From Rebecca billardiae RCC1528 (Eukaryota; Haptophyta): a stretch of 64,000 bases of DNA. The stretch covers positions 186,001-250,000 of the forward strand of contig OZ251241.1 of NCBI GenBank assembly GCA_965240325.2, given 5' to 3'. Numbering within the stretch: position 1 is the stretch's first letter; every line of letters starts with the position of its first letter. The notes beneath the pieces were generated by a model. That model ran no database searches, was not told the origin of the DNA, and saw only the letters and a list, made by a program, of their open reading frames with translations. Shown in pieces: positions 17,638 through 27,616 of the stretch. Made by a program: the position numbers and the translations under genes.

Positions 17638-19194
17638 GCGACCGCGCCGAGCCGACTGAGCATCGCTGCACGCAGCCGCAGGCGTAGGCGTGCGGCTGGT
17701 CCCTGGGAGGCTGGTCCCTGGGAGGGCGAGATGGACTGGCATGTCGCCGCGGGCTGCCAGCTGCCGTCGAGGCCGGAGGCTCGGCGGTGCTGAGGCGGAG
17801 CAGGAGCTCGGCACGGTGCCGCCCTGCGTCCTTTGGCTCTGCCTGCCGCAGGCGTAGAGATAAGAGAGCATGCCTGCAGGCAGCAGAGTCAAGGCTCTAC
17901 TCGGTCATCTATCTATCCGTGCCGAGTGCTGCTCCCGCTGCTCCGTGGGAACGGCGGCGAAAGCCTGAGCTCGGGCGAGCAGCCGCGGCGAGCGGCCCGA
18001 TGGCGCCGGCACCGCGGCAGGCAGCGGTCCCAGCGCGGGGCGTGGCGGGCCATGCAGTCCGAGCGCCGCGCGGTCGGCGGCGCTTCATCGGGCTGCGGCC
18101 GGGGCCCGGCGGCCGGCTGGCCGGCGGGGGCCGTGATGACTACGGCCGCACTCGCCACTCGGCGCGCATCGGATAATCCGACTTCCGCATCCGGCGGACG
18201 AGTTGTCAGCCGAGCGCCCACCAGCGTCACGCGCACGCGCGCCCGAGACCATCTCACGGCGTCTCATGCGGGTCGCGAGCGCGCGGCGGTCCACTGACCA
18301 CTGCCTCCGGCCGCTCGTGATAACGGAGCGGAACCGAGCTCTGACTTCTGAGCGTGAGAGCGTCCGAAGGCGTCGGAGCTCGATTTTCGAGCGAGGTCCG
18401 AGAAATAAAACGCTCCGCGCCACCCCAAAAGGCCGAGCCCGAGCGGGTGCCCGAGACGAAAATGCGCCGCCGCGGCTTATTTGATTATTTATTATTTATT
18501 ATAATAATATTATTATTTATTTGTAGTTTATATTAATAAATGCGCGATGATGGGCGGTTTATTGCGGGTGCCAGAAAGTTATATATATTAACGACGTGGT
18601 ATGCAACGGGCAGGCGTCATATGTGTAGTTCAGGCCGCCCCTATAAATAAGTACAGTTTACTAAGAATAAGAGACGCCACACAGCTCAGCCTCAGGCAGG
18701 CACAGTAACTAGTAAGTATACAGCATTATTATAAGACTATTAGAGTCGCGTATTATTATACATATTATTATTATATATATATATATTTAATAACATTATT
18801 ATAATACGCTGATAATGTCTGACTGACTCGGATGGCATTAAGTCCGGGTACGACCGGATCGGCCGTCAGACGATCGGAGTTACTGAGTTACGGATGTGCT
18901 GAGCCTGCTGATGCCTGATTGACCCGGCGACGGTCCGTGTGACTCCGAGACTGGCCAGACTGCGCGCTGCCGGATGTTTCAACGACGCGTCATCCAGTGG
19001 CTGGCAACGCCACCCACCCACAGTCGCCAAGCGGGCAGCGCAGGCTCCTGCCGTGCGACTGGCCCTGCCCGTGGGCCGCGGTTACCGAATGATGCCGCCT
19101 ACCGGGTTACGCGACAGTGCGGGTCGCCGGCGAGACCTCGCGGATCGGGCATGTACATTCATGGGATCACTCTGCAGATGCAGGACGGCGCGGC
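17638..19194. other. Long intergenic region with dispersed repeat and AT-rich core
   Basis: 1.56 kb without a convincing gene. 17698-17727 holds a tandem duplicate of CTGGTCCCTGGGAGG. 17740-18470 is GC-rich with open frames of non-protein composition. 18480-18540 and 18720-18800 are strongly AT-rich. A TATAAATA box-like word (18642-18649) lies directly before the repeat at 18652. Confidence 0.5.
18652..18706 (+). repeat. Dispersed repeat copy A (shared with 24912-24955)
   Basis: TACAGTTTACTAAGAATAAG is followed by AGACGC, CACACAGCTCAG and, after an extra CCTCA, GGCAGGC. The same words in the same order recur at 24912. The flanks are unrelated. It sits 3-10 bp downstream of CTATAAATAAG, which looks like a TATA box. 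Confidence 0.8.
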
Positions 19195-19865
19195 CTAGAT
19201 GCAGATGCCGTACACGGTGGTGAGGCACTGCATCTGATTGGTCTCGTACTTGTACGTGACGTAGTTGTCGTTCGCTGTGTCCCAGTACTGCGACGTTGCT
19301 GTCTGCACAGATGCGCCCGTCTTTTGCGTGAGCGTCGTTGTGACTGCGCGCGCGGATGCGGCGGGATGGCGGGCGCCGGTCTGAGCAGCGGGGCGGCGCG
19401 CGAGCCTCGGGACATGCGCACATAGCGCACGGCACTCACCCACGTATTTGAACGGCTTCTGGATAGCGCTCAGCTCTTTCAAGCAGTTCTCAACAATGGT
19501 TGCTGTCCATTGTCCGATCTGCGGGCGCACCGGTCGCGCAGGGCGCACAGCGGGCCACGCAGCCGGTTTGCCGGCGGCGCGCGCGCTTCGAGGCGCACAG
19601 AGAGTGGGGCGACTAGCCATCTCCCGCGGCGCGCGCGGCTGACGCGCGCACCTTGCTGTGCAGGAAGCCCTGCTCGGCGAGGCACGCCTTGCAGACCTTC
19701 TCGATGATGAGCTGCACCTCCTCCGCGACGAAGACGTGCGCCTGCGCGCGCGGCGAGCGCGCGGCGGGGGCGAGGGCTGAGTCGGGCCGATGCACCTGGG
19801 CCGTGCGCGGACCCGCTGGCCCTGCGGTGCTCCGCGCGCACCTCCTCGTCGCCGCGCTCGTCCAT
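19195..19865 (-). CDS. DYNLT1: Tctex-type dynein light chain (4 exons)
   Basis: The spliced product has 113 residues, the same length as human DYNLT1. Exons: 19865-19842, 19741-19652, 19518-19440, 19343-19195; introns of 100, 133 and 96 bp all begin GT and end CAG. Exon 1 encodes MDERGDEE, exon 2 starts AHVFVAEEVQLIIEK, exon 3 IGQWTATIVENCLKEL with IQKPFKYV, and exon 4 TTTLTQKTGASVQTATSQYW to the final CLTTVYGICI. This follows the Tctex1 order (VxxIVxxxI, QWTxxVVExxL, KPFKYxVT, QKxGAGLxTAxxxxWD, ending in a xxG-xxI strand). The light chain dimerises and bridges intermediate chains in cytoplasmic dynein or flagellar inner/outer arms. No uninterrupted reading frame contains the gene, so a naive ORF scan misses it. 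Divergent from the hydrolase at 20029. Confidence 0.93.
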
Positions 19866-20028
19866 GGCCAACGATGGCAGCCGCTGGCTGCTTGCCCAAG
19901 TGGAACCGTCAAAACCGCGCGCGGGACCAGCACCGGACTCCGCCGCCGGCTCGAGCCGGCGAAGCGAGGCAGCGAGCAGCTCCGGCCTCACCAGCACGGT
20001 CAGCGTTCGCGCCCAAACGACGGCAGCC
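19866..20028. promoter_or_regulatory. Short divergent promoter, DYNLT / hydrolase
   Basis: A 163-bp GC-rich gap between start codons of outward-facing genes. An open frame from 19864 runs through into the hydrolase but its N-terminal composition does not look like a targeting sequence or domain. Confidence 0.45.
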
Positions 20029-21114
20029 ATGGCGAGGTCGCCAACGTCGGACTCGGCGGGGCAGCCGCAGTTCCTGACCACGGACGACGGCGTCCGGCTG
20101 CGCTACGTCGACCGCGGCCAGTTCAACGCGGGCGCGGGCTGCGTCGTCTTTCTACACGGCTGGTCCGCCAACGGCCGCTGGTTCGACCGAAACGTCTCGA
20201 TCTCGTCCGAGGTGCGCGTCGTGACGATGGACTACAGGGGGATGGGCGACAGCGAGCACCCGGGGCACGGGTTCCGCGTCTCGCGGCTGGCCGCGGACGT
20301 GCGCTGCCTGCTGAGCGAGCTCAACCTGGACAAGGTGGTGCTCGTCGGCACCAGCCTCGGCTTCACCGTCATCATGAACTACATCGAGCTGTTCGGCACC
20401 GCGCGCGTCGCGGGCGTGGCGTTTGTCGACCAGTCGGCGTGCATGTACTCGAAGCCGGGCTGGACGTGCGGCGCGCCCGACCTGTCGAACATGGCCCTCG
20501 TCGCCTCGCTCGACGCGCTGCTCGCCACCGACTTCCCCGCCCTCGCCGACGGCATCATCTCGTCCGGCTTTGGCGAGACGCCCCCGACAGACTCGGAGCA
20601 CGAGTTCTTCAAGCGGGAGGAAAGCGCATGCCGGCGCGCGGCGCGCGCGCGCGCCGGCGGGTGGCGCGCGGCGCGGCGCGAGCATCGCCCCGCGCCCCGC
20701 CCTCCCCGCCCCGCCCGCGCGCAGATCCTCAAGTGCGACCCGCGCGCGCTGGGCGCGCTGATGTATCACCACGCCAACCTCGACTTCAGGGACCTGCTGC
20801 CGCACGTCAAGGTGCCCGTGCTCAACTTCGTCGGGGGTGCGCGCGCGCGGCGGGCGGGCGGCGGCCGTGCCATGCGCGCGCGCGCGCGCGCCGCCCACGC
20901 GCCGCCCGCCGCGCCGCCCCCGCCAGGCGCGACCAAGTGCCACCACCCGCGCGGCATCGAGTACATCGGCGAGGTGTGCCCGCGCGCGCGCAACGTCACG
21001 TTTGAAAAGTCGGGCCACTGGCTGTACTGGGAGGAGCCGCAGCGCTTCAACGCGGAGATCCTGCAGTTCGTCAAGATCTGCTACGCCGTCGCGGGCGGGG
21101 CGCAGGACGCTTGA
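20029..21114 (+). CDS. Alpha/beta hydrolase (3 exons, one GC-AG intron)
   Basis: The spliced product has 298 residues, a normal family length. Exons: 20029-20625, 20725-20836, 20927-21114. Intron 1 (99 bp) has no usable GT; a GC donor after FFKREES joins to ILKCDPRALG. Intron 2 (90 bp, GTGCGC...GCCAG) joins VLNFVGG to ATKCHHPRGI. Both are multiples of three, so the unspliced frame is open, but the intervening residues are Arg/Ala/Pro junk. Hydrolase features: CVVFLHGWSANGRWF (oxyanion loop), VVTMDYRGMGDSEHP, nucleophile elbow VLVGTSLGFTVIMNYIELFG (Ser in GTSLG), and C-terminal KSGHWLYWEEPQRFN with the catalytic His. This resembles non-haem chloroperoxidase/esterase-type members; the substrate is unknown. 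No signal peptide, so cytosolic. Start at 20029 directly precedes the core. Confidence 0.8.
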   Translation: MARSPTSDSAGQPQFLTTDDGVRLRYVDRGQFNAGAGCVVFLHGWSANGRWFDRNVSISSEVRVVTMDYRGMGDSEHPGHGFRVSRLAADVRCLLSELNLDKVVLVGTSLGFTVIMNYIELFGTARVAGVAFVDQSACMYSKPGWTCGAPDLSNMALVASLDALLATDFPALADGIISSGFGETPPTDSEHEFFKREESACRRAARARAGGWRAARREHRPAPRPPRPARAQILKCDPRALGALMYHHANLDFRDLLPHVKVPVLNFVGGARARRAGGGRAMRARARAAHAPPAAPPPPGATKCHHPRGIEYIGEVCPRARNVTFEKSGHWLYWEEPQRFNAEILQFVKICYAVAGGAQDA

Positions 21115-21989
21115 CGCGGCTGCGCGCCAGCAGCTGCGCAGGGGGGCGAACGGCAGCCGGCCCGCCCTCAACAGCGCCGTGCTGATGCGGACACCTCGCA
21201 CACGCACGCGACGCCATCGCATCGCCAATGACGCCGGGCCTCTACCTGAAGCCATCATCAGCAGCGCGCCCGCGGCGCGGCCGGCGGCACTGCCACGACT
21301 CCTGAGGGCGAGGCCGCAGGCCCGCAGCTCACTCGAGTCGGCTGCCAAGACCAAGTCACTACGACAAGTAGTATAGTGCATACGCCGACGCGCGTGCGCC
21401 GACGATTGGCACGCGCTGATGCTGATGCGATTGCGGTCAGCGGTGCTGCCAGCCGCCCAGTGCCGACGTACGCCCGCTGCTGACCGTCGTCACTATACCG
21501 TAGTGCTCTGTAGCTTACAGCACACTGTACTAGCTATATCGCGGATCATGCCATATGCCCGTTAGGGCGCCACAGCAGTAGCCAGTACGCGTCACTTATA
21601 TATATCGCGTATCGTCTTATTATCGATCTGAGATTCTACTGCTGATTCAAGCGCTCATATCCGAGATATCACGCGACGCGACGGTTCACGGCATACCGAT
21701 TACCGGGCATACGGCGGCATACGATTACGCACGCCTGTTAATTATAATATTATATATATATATATACTACCGTATTAACATATTATAATATATATATATA
21801 TATATCGATATATATGAGCTCATCATCATCAGCGGCTTCCGAAGAGTGGCGGTAGTAACAAGTCGGTCAATCGGTGATCATCAGCAGCCGAGCAGTACGC
21901 TGTAGCCTGTACGGGATGACGCGGTGCCCGCGCGCGCGCGCGCGGCGCGGCTGCCATCGTCCGCGGAGCACCCCTCGACTACTCGGCGG
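21115..21989. other. Intergenic with long TA tracts
   Basis: Convergent 3' ends of the hydrolase and H-NOX genes. TA tracts lie at about 21747-21768 and 21788-21808. 21540-21740 is of intermediate GC. No gene was recognised. Confidence 0.6.
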
Positions 21990-24608
21990 TCAGCTCCCGA
22001 CGCGCATCGCCTGCTTCTCCGGCGAGGGGCTGGGGATGTAAGTCAGCGTGCGCGGCACGCGGAAGCCCATGGGCGAGCGCCGGTCTGCGCCGTCGGCCGG
22101 TGCGTCGTACCGCGCAAACAGCGTCTTTGCGCGCGCGCCCAGCGGGCGCGCGGGCGTGGCTGAGGCGAAGGCCGAGGGCAAGCCCGACAGCTGGTGGCCG
22201 GCGGGCGACTTGGGGCCCTTCGACCACGAGGAGGCGAGCGCGCTGCCGCCGCGCCGCTCCGGGCTGCCCATCGGCGGGCTGCGCATCGAGCGGAAGGAGG
22301 CGAGCCGCTCGGACAGCGGCAGGTTCGGGCTGGGCGCGCTGCCGCCGCCGCTGCCGCCGCCGCTGCCGCGCTGCTCGGCGCGCCACGACGCGCCGCTCCG
22401 GCGCGTGGATGCGCTGGAGAGCGACGAGGCGGAGAGGTACGAGCCGACGGGGAGCTCGGCGCCCGAGCTGCGCCGCGCGCGCGCCGCGTGCGCGTGCAGG
22501 AACTCCTTGCGCACGCAGCGCGCGCGCACCTCCGCCAGCACGGGCGCCACCGAGCGCGCGTACCACGCGTCCACGCGCGCGTCGTACCTGCGGCGCCACG
22601 CGGCGGTGGTGCCGAGGGCGGACGCGGGCGTGCTCGGCTCGTCGCGCTCGCCGTTCACCGCCTCGCGCTGCCAGCGCACGGGGTCGGCGCAGCGCAGCGC
22701 GGCCGCGAGCTCGCTCAGCCCGAGCTCGTCCGCGAGGCACGGCCACGGGTCAAAGTGCGTCGTGCGCACGCGCCAGCCGTGGCCGGCGTGCTGGCACGCG
22801 CTCACGGCGATCAGCGCGATCGCGCTCGACTGCGCAAACGCCTCGAACGCGGCCTCGGAGACGTACAGCTCGCGGATCTTGGCGAGCAGCGTCGCGCGGT
22901 CCGCCTCGTCCGTGCAGCGCGCGTCGGCCACCCTGAGCCGCCGCACCGCGTCCACGTACAGCTGCAGCGTCGACGCGCGCATGAAGTGGTCCGCGCACAG
23001 CCGCACGCGCCGTGCGTCGTGGAAGACGAGGACGAGGCACCACTCGTACAGGCACCACAGCCGCGAGAAGTACCCCCACGTCATCAGCACGACCATCTCG
23101 TCGCACCGCTTGACGAACTCGTGCAGCAGCCCGAGCGCGCGCGGCGTGAGCGCGTGCGACTGCGGGCAGCAGTTCTTGTCGATCCAGCAGGACACGCCCG
23201 CGAGGGTGGGCGAGAAGTCCGGCGCGTCCAGCGGCGGCCGCTCGTCAGGCCGGCGCGGCGGCTTGGGCAACGACTTGCGCGACTTGCGCGCCGCGCGCTG
23301 CGGCTGGCCGGGGCCGGCCGCGGCCTCGGCGGCCTCGCGCAGCGCGAGCGCGATGTCCTGCACGGCCGAGGCGAGCGCGACCGCCTTGATCGCGGCGTAC
23401 GAGCAGTTCGCGCCCATCTTCTCGTCCCAGTCCGCGGGCGGGTGCCACTCGTGGCTCACAAAGCAGTGCGCGCGCTCGGTCGGCACCGAGAGCGCGTAGT
23501 GCTGCATCGCGCCCTCGCGCGAGGCCCAGAAGGCCTCCGCCATCTCGAGCATGTCCGGCTCGAGCCAGCTCGCCGCCACCTCGCGCGCGGGGACCGCGCG
23601 CATCAGCGCGGCGGCCGGGTCGGCCATCTTGTCGATGCGCGTCGCGAGCTCGTCCAGCCGCGCCGTCTCCCTCTGCCCGAACGAGAGCGACGTGTCTCGC
23701 ACGGGCGCGAACGGCGTCGGGCCGGGCGGGGCGGGCGGGAGCGAGCCGTTGGAGGTGTTGGCCGCGGGGTCGTGGACCGTGTCGGCGTCGAGCGCGCAGC
23801 CCCACAGCCGCCCCTGCCGCCCGCCGCGGCGGCAGCTGCTGCCCTGCCGCTCCTCGCCCGCCTCGGAGAAGCTCGCGTCACTGACGCTCGCTCGGGCGGC
23901 GTCGGCGGCCGCGGCCGCGGGGCCGGGCGGCAGGACCGGCGCGGGCGGCGCCTCGGCCTCCTTGGCGGCGAGCGCAATGTGCCAGCACGTGGCCGCGCGC
24001 TTGTCCTGGTCGGAGAGCGGCGGCAGGTTGTGCGCGCACTCGCCGCCGCCGCCCTCGCTCACCTTCACGTCCCACGTCGCGCAGAAGCCGTGCTCGGCCA
24101 CGCTCGCGCGCTTCATGTGCAGGCACACGCCGTACATGAGCGCGCCGACCTCGGCGAGCGCGCCCTCGACGAGCGGGACGAGCGTCGCGCCGCGCACCGA
24201 GACGTACGAGATGCGCAGCTCGTCGTCCGCGCTGCGCCCCACCGAGATGGCCGGGAAGCTCGACTGGCGGAACGACGAGCGGCCGATCGAGTGGTGCAGC
24301 GCGTTGATGTTGTTGAGCAGCGAGACCATGTCGCCGCCGAACTGGCGCAGCGCGCGCAGGTTGTCGGTCACGTGCAGGAAGCGCACGAAGCTGCGGCCGA
24401 GGGCGCGGAGCGTCTCGTCCAGCGGCATGCCCAGCTCCACGGCCAGCGTGTTCACCACGCGGCACGTGTCCGAGTCGTCGTACTGCCGCAGCTCCATCAG
24501 CGCGTCGTCGCTGACGAGCTCGAGCGCGCGCAGCACGCTCGGCCACGTGCGCGCGTCGCCGAGCTCGTGCGCCAGGCGGCGCACAACAATGTGGATCAGC
24601 CCGTGCAT
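21990..24608 (-). CDS. H-NOX haem sensor fused to a TIR-like domain
   Basis: The product has 872 residues in one exon. Residues 1-183 form an H-NOX (HNOB) domain starting MHGLIHIVVRRL. His105 (in NALHHS) and the Tyr135-Ser137-Arg139 triad (YVSVR) fall at exactly the numbers of the haem ligand and propionate-binding triad of animal guanylate cyclase beta1 (family knowledge). No Tyr is seen where O2-binding H-NOX proteins have one, so NO rather than O2 sensing is inferred. After a low-complexity linker (about 215-300) and a helical stretch (315-375), residues 381-545 contain HCFVSHEW (381-388), WIDKNCCPQ (475-483) and YFSRLWCLYEW (513-523), the TIR-like pattern of algal and protist proteins with Glu522 as a possible catalytic acid. 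No cyclase domain is present. C-terminal ~200 residues are Ser/Arg-rich and probably disordered. Start at 24608 is fixed by the H-NOX N-terminus. Confidence 0.8.
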   Translation of the reverse strand: MHGLIHIVVRRLAHELGDARTWPSVLRALELVSDDALMELRQYDDSDTCRVVNTLAVELGMPLDETLRALGRSFVRFLHVTDNLRALRQFGGDMVSLLNNINALHHSIGRSSFRQSSFPAISVGRSADDELRISYVSVRGATLVPLVEGALAEVGALMYGVCLHMKRASVAEHGFCATWDVKVSEGGGGECAHNLPPLSDQDKRAATCWHIALAAKEAEAPPAPVLPPGPAAAAADAARASVSDASFSEAGEERQGSSCRRGGRQGRLWGCALDADTVHDPAANTSNGSLPPAPPGPTPFAPVRDTSLSFGQRETARLDELATRIDKMADPAAALMRAVPAREVAASWLEPDMLEMAEAFWASREGAMQHYALSVPTERAHCFVSHEWHPPADWDEKMGANCSYAAIKAVALASAVQDIALALREAAEAAAGPGQPQRAARKSRKSLPKPPRRPDERPPLDAPDFSPTLAGVSCWIDKNCCPQSHALTPRALGLLHEFVKRCDEMVVLMTWGYFSRLWCLYEWCLVLVFHDARRVRLCADHFMRASTLQLYVDAVRRLRVADARCTDEADRATLLAKIRELYVSEAAFEAFAQSSAIALIAVSACQHAGHGWRVRTTHFDPWPCLADELGLSELAAALRCADPVRWQREAVNGERDEPSTPASALGTTAAWRRRYDARVDAWYARSVAPVLAEVRARCVRKEFLHAHAARARRSSGAELPVGSYLSASSLSSASTRRSGASWRAEQRGSGGGSGGGSAPSPNLPLSERLASFRSMRSPPMGSPERRGGSALASSWSKGPKSPAGHQLSGLPSAFASATPARPLGARAKTLFARYDAPADGADRRSPMGFRVPRTLTYIPSPSPEKQAMRVGS

Positions 24609-25292
24609 CGTCGATCAGAGGCGTGCGCGCGCGGGAGGGCCTCGATCGCCTCCACGGGCGTCGCGGCACAACGCGTCGCGACGTGCGCAACTAGATCCCC
24701 CCCCGATGGTTAAAGCCGCCCCGAAATGAATCTCGCGACGAGACGCGCGCAATTGATAGTGCTCGTCGGCGTATGAATCGGGGTTGCTACTTATATCTCT
24801 GGAGCTGGATGTGGTATGATTCTTCGTCAAGAATGCATTCGGCCGAAGCCGATTGATAAAATGAAGCTCCTTGCGACGCACAAGAGAAGGCCGGCCATCA
24901 GTTGGGCTCATTACAGTTTACTAAGAATAAGAGACGCACACAGCTCAGGCAGGCGAGATTACCAGGTACTCATGATCTGAATTGCTGATGATGAGCCAGC
25001 GGGTGATGTGGATTAAATTTGCCGGTTCATCAAGTGCCCTTGATCAAGTACTATTCCGGACTTCCGGGTGCCAAGAGGGTTTCCGGATGGGTACTTCATA
25101 GTTCATAGGGTGGCTTTCAACAGGTTTCGTCAGCGCAGATAGGCATTGGACTTGAACCCCCTGCACCGCAGTGCCGCTTGGGCCGGCCAGGGTTCAGAAC
25201 GCCCGCCGTGTCGCGGCCGGCTGGGCGCCCACCGACCCCCCTCTGCCGATACTCGCCTTGGACCCGCGCGCCGCCGGGCAGAGCGCGTAGCA
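24609..25292. promoter_or_regulatory. Divergent intergenic region, H-NOX/TIR-like and transmembrane gene
   Basis: A 684-bp gap between outward-facing starts. 24720-25140 is AT-richer. It contains copy B of the dispersed repeat (24912-24955). No TATA box was recognised near either start. Confidence 0.5.
24912..24955 (+). repeat. Dispersed repeat copy B (shared with 18652-18706)
   Basis: TACAGTTTACTAAGAATAAG, then AGACGC, ACACAGCTCAG and GGCAGGCGAG, lacking the 5-bp CCTCA of copy A. Same orientation, about 6.26 kb away. Flanks are unrelated. Confidence 0.8.
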
Positions 25293-27213
25293 ATGCGCCA
25301 GGCCGAGGGCGGCGCGACCGCATACGCGCTTCCCACCGCCGACGACGACTCCGCCTCGCTCTCCTCGCGCTCGTCGTACGTGCTGATCGACGACAGCGCA
25401 TCCGAGCCGTTTGAACCGGTCTCGAGGCACGAGTCGGCGCCGACGGGCGCGCTCAGGCTGCCGCCGTGGGACGCGTGCGCCGAGCCGGTGCTGGACGACG
25501 CGATGGACGTACCCGCCATGCCACGCATCCCGCCGCCCTTTGCGTCCGACACGCACGCGCACGCTGACGCGGCCGAAGCGCTGAGCGCGCGCATCGGCAT
25601 GCGCTCCCCGCTCTCGCAGCCGTCCGCGCCGCCGTGGGACCTACGCCCCGCGCGCGCGCTGGCGGACGCGGGCCACGCGCACGCACGCGACGTGCTCATG
25701 CGTGCTCCCTGCGCCGCCGCCGCCGGCGTCGGCGCTCCGCCGACGCACGAGCTGCACGCGCTCCCGCCCTCGCTGCCGCCGCGCCATGCGCAGCCGCCGC
25801 CCGCGACCCATCAGCCAGCCGTGCTGCCCAGAGCGCGCGCGCGCTCGCCGCCGTGCGCGCCATTCGCCTACCCGGGCGTGGGCGCGCGCGCGCGCGCGAT
25901 CGACGACGGCGACGACGAGCCCGACGACGCCGGGCCGTCCCTCCACCCCGCCATGCACGCACGCGGCGGCTGGCCGTTTGACGGCGGAGGGTTTGGCGCG
26001 CACCCGCAGCCCGCGCCGCGCCGCGCGGCCGAGGAAGAGACGGCGCGCGGCGCGGACGGCGGGCTGGGCGCGCCGGCGGGCCCGCCGACGCGGCCGTCGG
26101 CGATCTCGGCCGCGGCGCGCGCCGACGTGGAGGCGCTCCTCCGCCTCGCGCGCGGCGAGGTCGAGCGCGTGCACTCTGCAGACATGCTCCTGCGCCCGCT
26201 GGTCGCGCCGCCGCCGCCGCCGCCGCCCGCGCATGCGGAGCTGTGCCGGCCGGCGGCGGGCTCGGCGGCTGGCGTGCGCGGCCGGGCGGCGGCGGTATCG
26301 GAGCTGCGCATGCATGGCGGCGCCTCGCCGGAGCGCACGCCCCCGCCGCCCCCGCCGCCGCCGCCGCTCTTCTCGGGGCGCGCGCACGAGGTGCGCCACT
26401 GCCTCCTGCCGCTGGCGATGCCGCCGCCGCCGCCGCCGCTCACGCAGACGGTGGAGAGCATGCACGCGGCGCTCGAGAGCGGGCTGGGCGCGATCGACGG
26501 GCGCGGGGCGCACCACGCGCCGTTCGGCGAGCCCGGCATGGGCGTGTCGCCGCTGATCATCCGCCTCGGCCACGCGCCCCCCGGCACGGGCGGCGGGCGG
26601 CACGCGCGCTCGCCCGCCGGCGGCGGGCTCGGCCCGGACGAGGCCGCTCCGTTCGACAAGCTGGGGCAGCACCGCCCGCGCAACACGGCGGCCACGATCC
26701 TGCTCTGGTTTGTCATCATCGCCGTCGTCGGGGGCGTGTCCATGCTGCTGCAGGTGCGCGCGCGCGCGCGCGCGCCGCGCGCCCGAGCCGGCGCGCCCGC
26801 CGCCCACACGCGCCGTGCCTCCGCGTCGTCCCCTGCGCCGCCGCGGCCGTGCTCGGCTTCAGGACTCGCTGCAGACGATGGACCCGCGCGCGTGGGCGCG
26901 GCCCGGCCAGACCGTGCGGCTGGAGGAGCAGATGGCGCGCGCCGCGCAGGCCGCCGCGCTCGACCCGCCGGCCGCCGCGCCGCACAGCGCGCCGCCCGAC
27001 CGCGCGCTGCCGCCGCCGCGCAGGCACAAGGGGCCGCGCGCCGCGCGCGAGCTCTCGCCCCCTACCGCAAGCCCTGCGGCCGGCGCGCCCGCGGCCGCCG
27101 CGGCGCTGGCGCTCGAGCGCACGCAGCTGCAGATGCACGCGGCGCCGCTGGTGCGGCCGATGCAGCGGCTGCTGCGCGTGGTGCTGTGGGCAGCGCCTAG
27201 TGCTGCGGACTGA
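25293..27213 (+). CDS. Single-pass membrane protein with long Pro/Ala-rich N-terminus (2 exons)
   Basis: The spliced product has 603 residues. Exon 1 is 25293-26753 and exon 2 is 26863-27213; the 109-bp intron (CAG|GTGCGC ... CTTCAG|GAC) shifts frame, which supports it. It joins SMLLQ to DSLQTMDPRAW. The chain is low complexity (Pro, Ala, Arg, His, Gly) with poly-Pro runs at about 305, 350 and 380, and one clear membrane helix AATILLWFVIIAVVGGVSML at about 467-486. No signal peptide precedes it, so an N-in/C-out or tail-anchor-like insertion is inferred. The remaining ~115 residues are Ala/Pro/Arg-rich. No family was recognised. The ATG at 25293 (context GTAGCAATGC) begins an acidic/Ser segment; an upstream in-frame ATG at 25146 is less likely. 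Confidence 0.6.
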
Positions 27214-27616
27214 TTCTGACGGCCCGACCACATCGGCAACCGTAATAATCCGTATCGCCACCGGCATCGGTCGCGGGCTTCAATGGCAGCAGTGCTGAGC
27301 CAGTGTGAGTGTGATGGAATTGGATGCAGGCGCAGACTGAGAGTGAGACGTCGCAGTGCTGACGAGGCCCAGCATATATCAAGTCGTGCTCAGCAGTAGT
27401 CATGCGCAGCAGCGCATCGTCACGGGATAACCCCGCGGCGTCGTGAGTCATCAATATAATATAATAATATATTATTCTGATGAATCAGAATAATATTCAG
27501 ACATGGGCCGCCTGTCATTGTCAAGTGTCATGGGCCGCGCCGCGCGGCCAGCCCGCGTCGATCGTCAGCAGTCGTGTCGTTACCACATATCATATCGTCA
27601 TGATGACGATGCTGAT
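27214..27616. other. Intergenic, convergent 3' ends
   Basis: A 403-bp gap with an AT-rich stretch at 27445-27500 (ATATAATATAATAATATATT). No gene was recognised. Confidence 0.55.

Noticed and set aside
17833-18297. Open frames in the 17.6-19.2 kb gap
   Set aside because: Several frames are open at once with Arg/Ala/Gly composition, no domain pattern and no splice-site support.
19195-19899. Single 234-residue minus ORF ending in the dynein light chain C-terminus
   Set aside because: It reads through introns and starts in the wrong frame; the four-exon model gives the exact family length and N-terminus.
25141-25175. Minus-strand GGGGGTTCAAGTCC resembling a tRNA T-loop
   Set aside because: The flanking bases do not form the T-stem and no acceptor stem is present.
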